NCBI GenBank assembly: GCA_002415785.1
Contig: DIAJ01000028.1
Coordinates: 8,441-42,888, forward strand
Direction: 5' to 3'
Source: Flavobacteriales bacterium UBA5081
GTDB taxonomy: Bacteria; Bacteroidota; Bacteroidia; Flavobacteriales_E; Vicingaceae
DNA length: 34,448 bases
Positions within the stretch are counted from its first letter, which is position 1; every line of letters begins with the position of its first letter. The position numbers and the translations under genes are program-made. A model generated the notes under the pieces. It made no database searches and was not told where the DNA came from. It saw only the letters and a program-made list of their open reading frames with translations. Below, piece after piece: positions 31,601 to 34,448 of this stretch.

Positions 31601-34448
31601 TAATTTTCCCATGGAGTGGGCGAAAACTTTTTTAACTGTTCCAATCCCTGAGTCGGCTTTCCGTAAATTATTCGTTCTTCGCTGTCATCGGGCTTTATTG
31701 TTCTTACTACTCTTCCTAAAGAATCATAATATATGCTTAATTTTTCTCCTTTTTCACTTTTTTGTGCCGCTGCATAAGCAAAACCTTGTGAAAAGTAGGG
31801 TTCGTATTGCTCTACTATCTTGCCTTTGTTATTGCAGACCTTATGTCCGCTTACCACAACATTTAAAGGGTCTTCTGAGCTTCTCTCTATTCCTGTTGCA
31901 GCTGCATTTGGTGCCTCTTGGTCTGCATCTAAAGCCGAATTCTCAAAAATTACATCTTCTGCTTGTGAACGTGTTTGTAGCAATCTACCGAAGCCATCAC
32001 TATATTCCACTTTTTCAATCGTTGGGCTCGTTTCTTCATCTTGGTAGTGCTGCTCTCTTTGAGTCGTTTTTACCCATATCGGCTGCCCTTGATTGGCAAA
32101 AGCATGAAAGTCATACTCCATTATTACTGAGGGAGCATATTTATCATAAAATCCGCCTGTGCTGCTTTTATAATCTCCTTCTGTTCCTTTTCCGATAAGT
32201 GCAGTAGCTTTCAATAAGCCTAAGGGAGAAAAATCAACAACAGAAATGTTATCGTTGGGGTCGGTTATTTTAAACGGTTGTAAGATCCGGTAATCGTATT
32301 CGGCAACAGTTTCCAAATAATCTGTTGCATTCAGCCATTGCTTGGCATTTACCGTCATCAATCCGTAGTCATCATATTCAACAGTAGAACGGTTCTCAAA
32401 AACATCTTTACTTTCCAAAGTTAAACCCACGGGATTTGAAATACTTCCTTCTTGAAAATCGTATTTCATTCGTGCTACTTCAGCATACCATCCGGGCGTA
32501 TGATCGGGAAGTCCGGTTCTACGGTCTTTGTAACCTAAGCGTTCGTCGCTGTTTTGTAATTCTCCCTCAAATGCAGCCGGATAGCCGTTACTATCACTCC
32601 AATCGGGAGTAGTTTTAAAACATTCGGGCACATTAGCTCCGTAGGCATCTGAAATTACTTCGTCGGTAATCAAGAGTGTTTCACTTCTTACCAATGCTCC
32701 ATAATCACCAATACTTCCCAATGCCAGTCCGCTAAATGCATTGCCGTCGTAATAATTCAGTGCATGAGCAATGACACTTAAAGTGGCTGTATCATTCAAA
32801 ATAGAATCCCGTAGCGCAAAAACGGAAAGATTGCCGTCATTAATCACCTCAAAGCCTTTTTGCTCGCTTAAACGGTCACAAATGTAGGTGTTGCTCTCAT
32901 CTTTGTGAATAAAACTGCTTTCTGCATAAGTACATAAGTAACCACCCTCATGGTGTTTACCGCTTTCAGTGCTGCTTAAATTGTTTCCTGTTAGTGGATC
33001 TTTCCCTCTGGCTACAGCTATGCTAATTTGTTTTTGAGCTTGTCCGTAAGCATCATAATCAGCGGTAAAAGAAAAAGAAGTTTTGGGTTCTGTTCCTCTT
33101 TCCCAATTGGTAGTGCGGGATGCTTCGGAGAAAGAGAAGAAAATAGCTTTTGCATTTGTCATACTGAGCGGAGACGAAGTATGAACAAATGTTTCTTGCC
33201 TGATTCCAAAAGCAGCTTCGGTTACGGTAAAGGGTTTTTGAGCCAAGGGAGAAGAAAAATCGCCATTGGCATCGGCGGCATACAATTCAGTACGCAGTTT
33301 GGAGCCTCTCCATGCACGATAGGCATCCCTGCGGTCGTGGGGTGCTAAACTTTTTAATAAGTCTTTTGTGGCTTGTGAGCGTTCCAATAAACTATTGTCG
33401 CCTTGCCAATATTCTTTAGAGAAATCAGCTTCATAAAACAATTGTCTATCTGCAGGGTCAGGATTATTAATGCCACCCAAATGAAACCAATTAACTGTTT
33501 TAGTTGGCGGACTGTAGTGCAAAGAACTTACTGCCTCAAAATTCCCTGCATTTTGGGCATTGTATCCTTGAAATGTTTCCGTATCTCTTTGTTCTACTCT
33601 ACCAAACCCTCTGAATTCTCGCTCATACCCATCCCAATAACCGTGTGAATAACGGTATTCCGTTGCCAGTTTCCCTTTAGATAATTGGTCAATCACTTCT
33701 GTTTTTGCCACCACCTGCACCGGGAAGGGTAAGGTGGTTTTCCAAGGTCTCTTCTCGACTTCCTGCCCGTCCGGCAGGCGGGCGCTCGAAGTGACATTGT
33801 TGTTTGTATTATCCTTTATCCAAGACTTTACCGAACTTTCATAAGTTACCTTGGTTATCGCCCCCATTTGATTGTCCATTTGGTTCATCACATAGGGTTT
33901 TGTACCGGAAGTAAAGTCCAAAAAATAGGCTCTTTGGTTTCCTATTCCGCCTTGGCCTTGGTTATAGGTAAACAACAAACCGGCAACTCCACTGCCTAAC
34001 AAATCAACTAAGCGCACGGCATCCGGCTCAAATACCGCTGGAGTTCCTTTTATGCGGATTCGCTCGCTCCATTGGTTACCGCTTTGGTTAATCCAAAGGT
34101 GAACTTCGCCATTCTGCACATAAATCAAATCAGCTTGTCCGTCGCCCACTACATCGCCTAAAATCACTAAGCGAGGATCCCATTGCTGCGGAAATTTTAA
34201 ACCGTTACCCCCTTTCATTGTGCGACGTTTCCCCCATTTGCCATGTCCCAAATTCGGCCAATAAAATATACTCCCGTTTTCCACTTGAACGATGTCTTGC
34301 ATGCCATCACCATTCATGTCCGCCAATTTTATTTTGGGGTTTGAAAAACTTACATTAGGGAAACTTTCCAATTGTCCGCGTAGGCTTGTATTGGCTTTGC
34401 TCCAGCCCTCAGCTTTTAATGTGCCGTTTGCGTAACTGTTTTGGTAAA
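28660..34448 (-). CDS. Long TcB/Rhs polymorphic toxin, 5' end beyond the window
   Basis: The frame stays open to the right edge (over 1925 codons); the TTG near 34371 is unlikely to be the true start. Visible order: VCBS/FG-GAP-like NGDG repeats (ADMNGDGMQDIVQ, GDVVGDGQADLIY), then a TcdB middle region (KPYVMNQMDNQMGAITKVTY). Long YD repeats follow, then an Rhs core (KRYRYVGKEKDTESGLYYYG ... CRFISVDQ ... DIDG). The tip of 278 residues (28663-29496) has an Asn/Gln-rich linker and a glycine/alanine-rich repetitive beta-like end (AGVKAAALDASAGG, GAYVGAEAGAYG, GFGAGFKLG). In relatives the Rhs shell encloses the toxic tip. Two palindromic repeats lie inside the coding sequence. Confidence 0.88.
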   Translation of the reverse strand, partial: YQNSYANGTLKAEGWSKANTSLRGQLESFPNVSFSNPKIKLADMNGDGMQDIVQVENGSIFYWPNLGHGKWGKRRTMKGGNGLKFPQQWDPRLVILGDVVGDGQADLIYVQNGEVHLWINQSGNQWSERIRIKGTPAVFEPDAVRLVDLLGSGVAGLLFTYNQGQGGIGNQRAYFLDFTSGTKPYVMNQMDNQMGAITKVTYESSVKSWIKDNTNNNVTSSARLPDGQEVEKRPWKTTLPFPVQVVAKTEVIDQLSKGKLATEYRYSHGYWDGYEREFRGFGRVEQRDTETFQGYNAQNAGNFEAVSSLHYSPPTKTVNWFHLGGINNPDPADRQLFYEADFSKEYWQGDNSLLERSQATKDLLKSLAPHDRRDAYRAWRGSKLRTELYAADANGDFSSPLAQKPFTVTEAAFGIRQETFVHTSSPLSMTNAKAIFFSFSEASRTTNWERGTEPKTSFSFTADYDAYGQAQKQISIAVARGKDPLTGNNLSSTESGKHHEGGYLCTYAESSFIHKDESNTYICDRLSEQKGFEVINDGNLSVFALRDSILNDTATLSVIAHALNYYDGNAFSGLALGSIGDYGALVRSETLLITDEVISDAYGANVPECFKTTPDWSDSNGYPAAFEGELQNSDERLGYKDRRTGLPDHTPGWYAEVARMKYDFQEGSISNPVGLTLESKDVFENRSTVEYDDYGLMTVNAKQWLNATDYLETVAEYDYRILQPFKITDPNDNISVVDFSPLGLLKATALIGKGTEGDYKSSTGGFYDKYAPSVIMEYDFHAFANQGQPIWVKTTQREQHYQDEETSPTIEKVEYSDGFGRLLQTRSQAEDVIFENSALDADQEAPNAAATGIERSSEDPLNVVVSGHKVCNNKGKIVEQYEPYFSQGFAYAAAQKSEKGEKLSIYYDSLGRVVRTIKPDDSEERIIYGKPTQGLEQLKKFSPTPWENYSYDSNDLAPLTNPSSNVPSSHYYTPKSSLVDALGRTIQTTEHQAHYNADTEEYEDVVMKYKYDIRGNLLEVIDPYDRKVFEYVYDLRAPQKDENGEQQALPPLWTEHIDSGISAVLYDVSGKPIESWDAKNAHSLTAYDTLQRPSYGWSQNNGSGTLRLTSHAIYGEEATNPKDSNLLGQIWQQYDESGKTETQAFDFKANLITKKQQLISSAELKSALDNYSTYLVDWTSLPNILGTQEFVTNTEFDALNRITKITLPENVNSERKEIVPTYNRAGALEKVNYDSIEYVKNIAYNAKGQRLLIAFGNDVMTRYTYSTTTFRLLRQKSEKYTYSQVGDAHIYTPESGTKRQDDAFDFDLAGNILKILNRTTDCGISGSALGNDALDREFEYDPLYRINSAKGRESDTQNENDYLYSDAPVPGNPNANHVRAYTRQYNYDRLGNVQQLKQLGTNGFSRNFNYNSVVNTLAEIEDGSNATIQTFSYDNAGNQITAGTTRNYVWNAANQLITYYNQVGSSDPTIFAQYDYSGQNRLSKIVRTGTSATPIYERTIYIDGIFEYHVLENGTTYEKNYVHIMDDKSRIAMVRIGDQFPDDISDSITYTLEDQIGSSSLRLNTSGGVIDKEEYYPFGDSSLRTFDKKRYRYVGKEKDTESGLYYYGARYCSAWTCRFISVDQLAADYPYLTPYNYAGNKPITHKDIDGLQSTGDEKVDNGGGGNQQNSNSQTNAPNQTTAQTQVNGNSQANPTNNPNVIESGQVKVPEGKQVQFSQGDITKQVHDLPTVEVGSSDNIKTDFYAEPMVLISDSSQTKVAGYIVRGSAEGKFGKVEGELTGFSAGFENKTGTGKYNLAVDAGVKAAALDASAGGRLGTEDYNVALAAEGSVFKAEANATVGILSGEDNKTGAYVGAEAGAYGLVGEVNPSITVFGFKIGVTYGGSLGSAHAGAGLGGYYDKSKGTTTVKGKLHFGFGAGFKLGFQIEK
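33153..33191. repeat. REP-like palindrome inside the Rhs gene
   Basis: CATTTGTCATACT and AGTATGAACAAATG form an inverted repeat around GAGCGGAGACGA. The pattern GTCATACTGAGCG...CGAAGTATG resembles a short dispersed palindrome seen in many bacterial genomes. Here it is read in frame, encoding HTSSPLSMTNA. Confidence 0.5.
33751..33795. repeat. Composite GC-rich palindrome inside the Rhs gene
   Basis: On the minus strand it reads GTCACTTCGAGCG, then CCCGCCTGCCGGACGGGCAGG, then AAGTCGAGAAG. It looks like a GTCACTTCGAGCG...CGAGAAG palindrome with a second, GC-rich palindrome nested in it (CCTGCC/GGCAGG). It is far richer in GC than the surrounding gene and stays in frame (TSSARLPDGQEVEK). Confidence 0.5.

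Overview
The window looks like accessory DNA from a member of the Bacteroidota. The clues are an AT-rich background, a possible TAnnTTTG-type promoter box, an RND pump fused to its TolC channel, DUF6660 and GDCCVxC proteins, a single-ORF IS1 transposase, and large Tc/Rhs toxin proteins with Bacteroidota-style cores. Genus cannot be fixed from this sequence. No tRNA, rRNA, CRISPR array, integrase or replication gene was seen.

Positions 632-17875 (all + strand) form a metal-resistance island. It opens with a MerT-MerP fusion and a cysteine-rich GDCCVxC protein. Next come a DUF6660 secreted protein, a CzcA-type RND pump fused to TolC, its His-rich CusB/CzcB-type adaptor lipoprotein, and a 53-residue His-rich lipoprotein. 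A PII-like protein, a SpoIIAA-like (STAS) protein, NhaA and a P1B-4-like metal ATPase follow. Then come a lipoamide dehydrogenase, a 68-residue unknown and an acyl-carrier-like protein that lacks its attachment serine. The island ends with a DUF3703 protein and a CzcD interrupted by one in-frame TGA, flanked by two paralogous short CDF transporters with N-terminal HMA-like domains. The logic appears to be capture of metal in the periplasm and export from cytoplasm and periplasm. No MerA and no MerR/ArsR-type regulator is present. Related copies of an intergenic repeat lie on both sides of the island (about 318-545 and 18555-18775).

Positions 17876-18790 hold no credible gene, only hairpins, a terminator-like stem and repeat copies. 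On the minus strand, 18791-20556 is a compact two-gene unit: a patatin-like phospholipase preceded by a two-TM coiled-coil protein. An IS1-family transposase gene (20615-21301) sits directly upstream of it.

Positions 21536-34448 (minus strand) form a polymorphic-toxin array. A long TcB/Rhs gene enters from beyond the right edge and ends in a glycine-rich tip followed by a four-TM protein. Downstream are two progressively 5'-truncated Rhs modules. One ends in a LysM plus glycine-rich tip followed by a membrane-anchored protein. The other ends in a CHAP/NlpC-like amidase tip followed by a DUF3828 lipoprotein. Each tip is 273-279 residues and each has its own probable immunity gene at very close spacing. 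Three copies of a roughly 170-base repeat with TTGTGGACAC-containing ends border the array. The layout is what is expected of a main toxin gene plus silent tip/immunity cassettes available for recombination.
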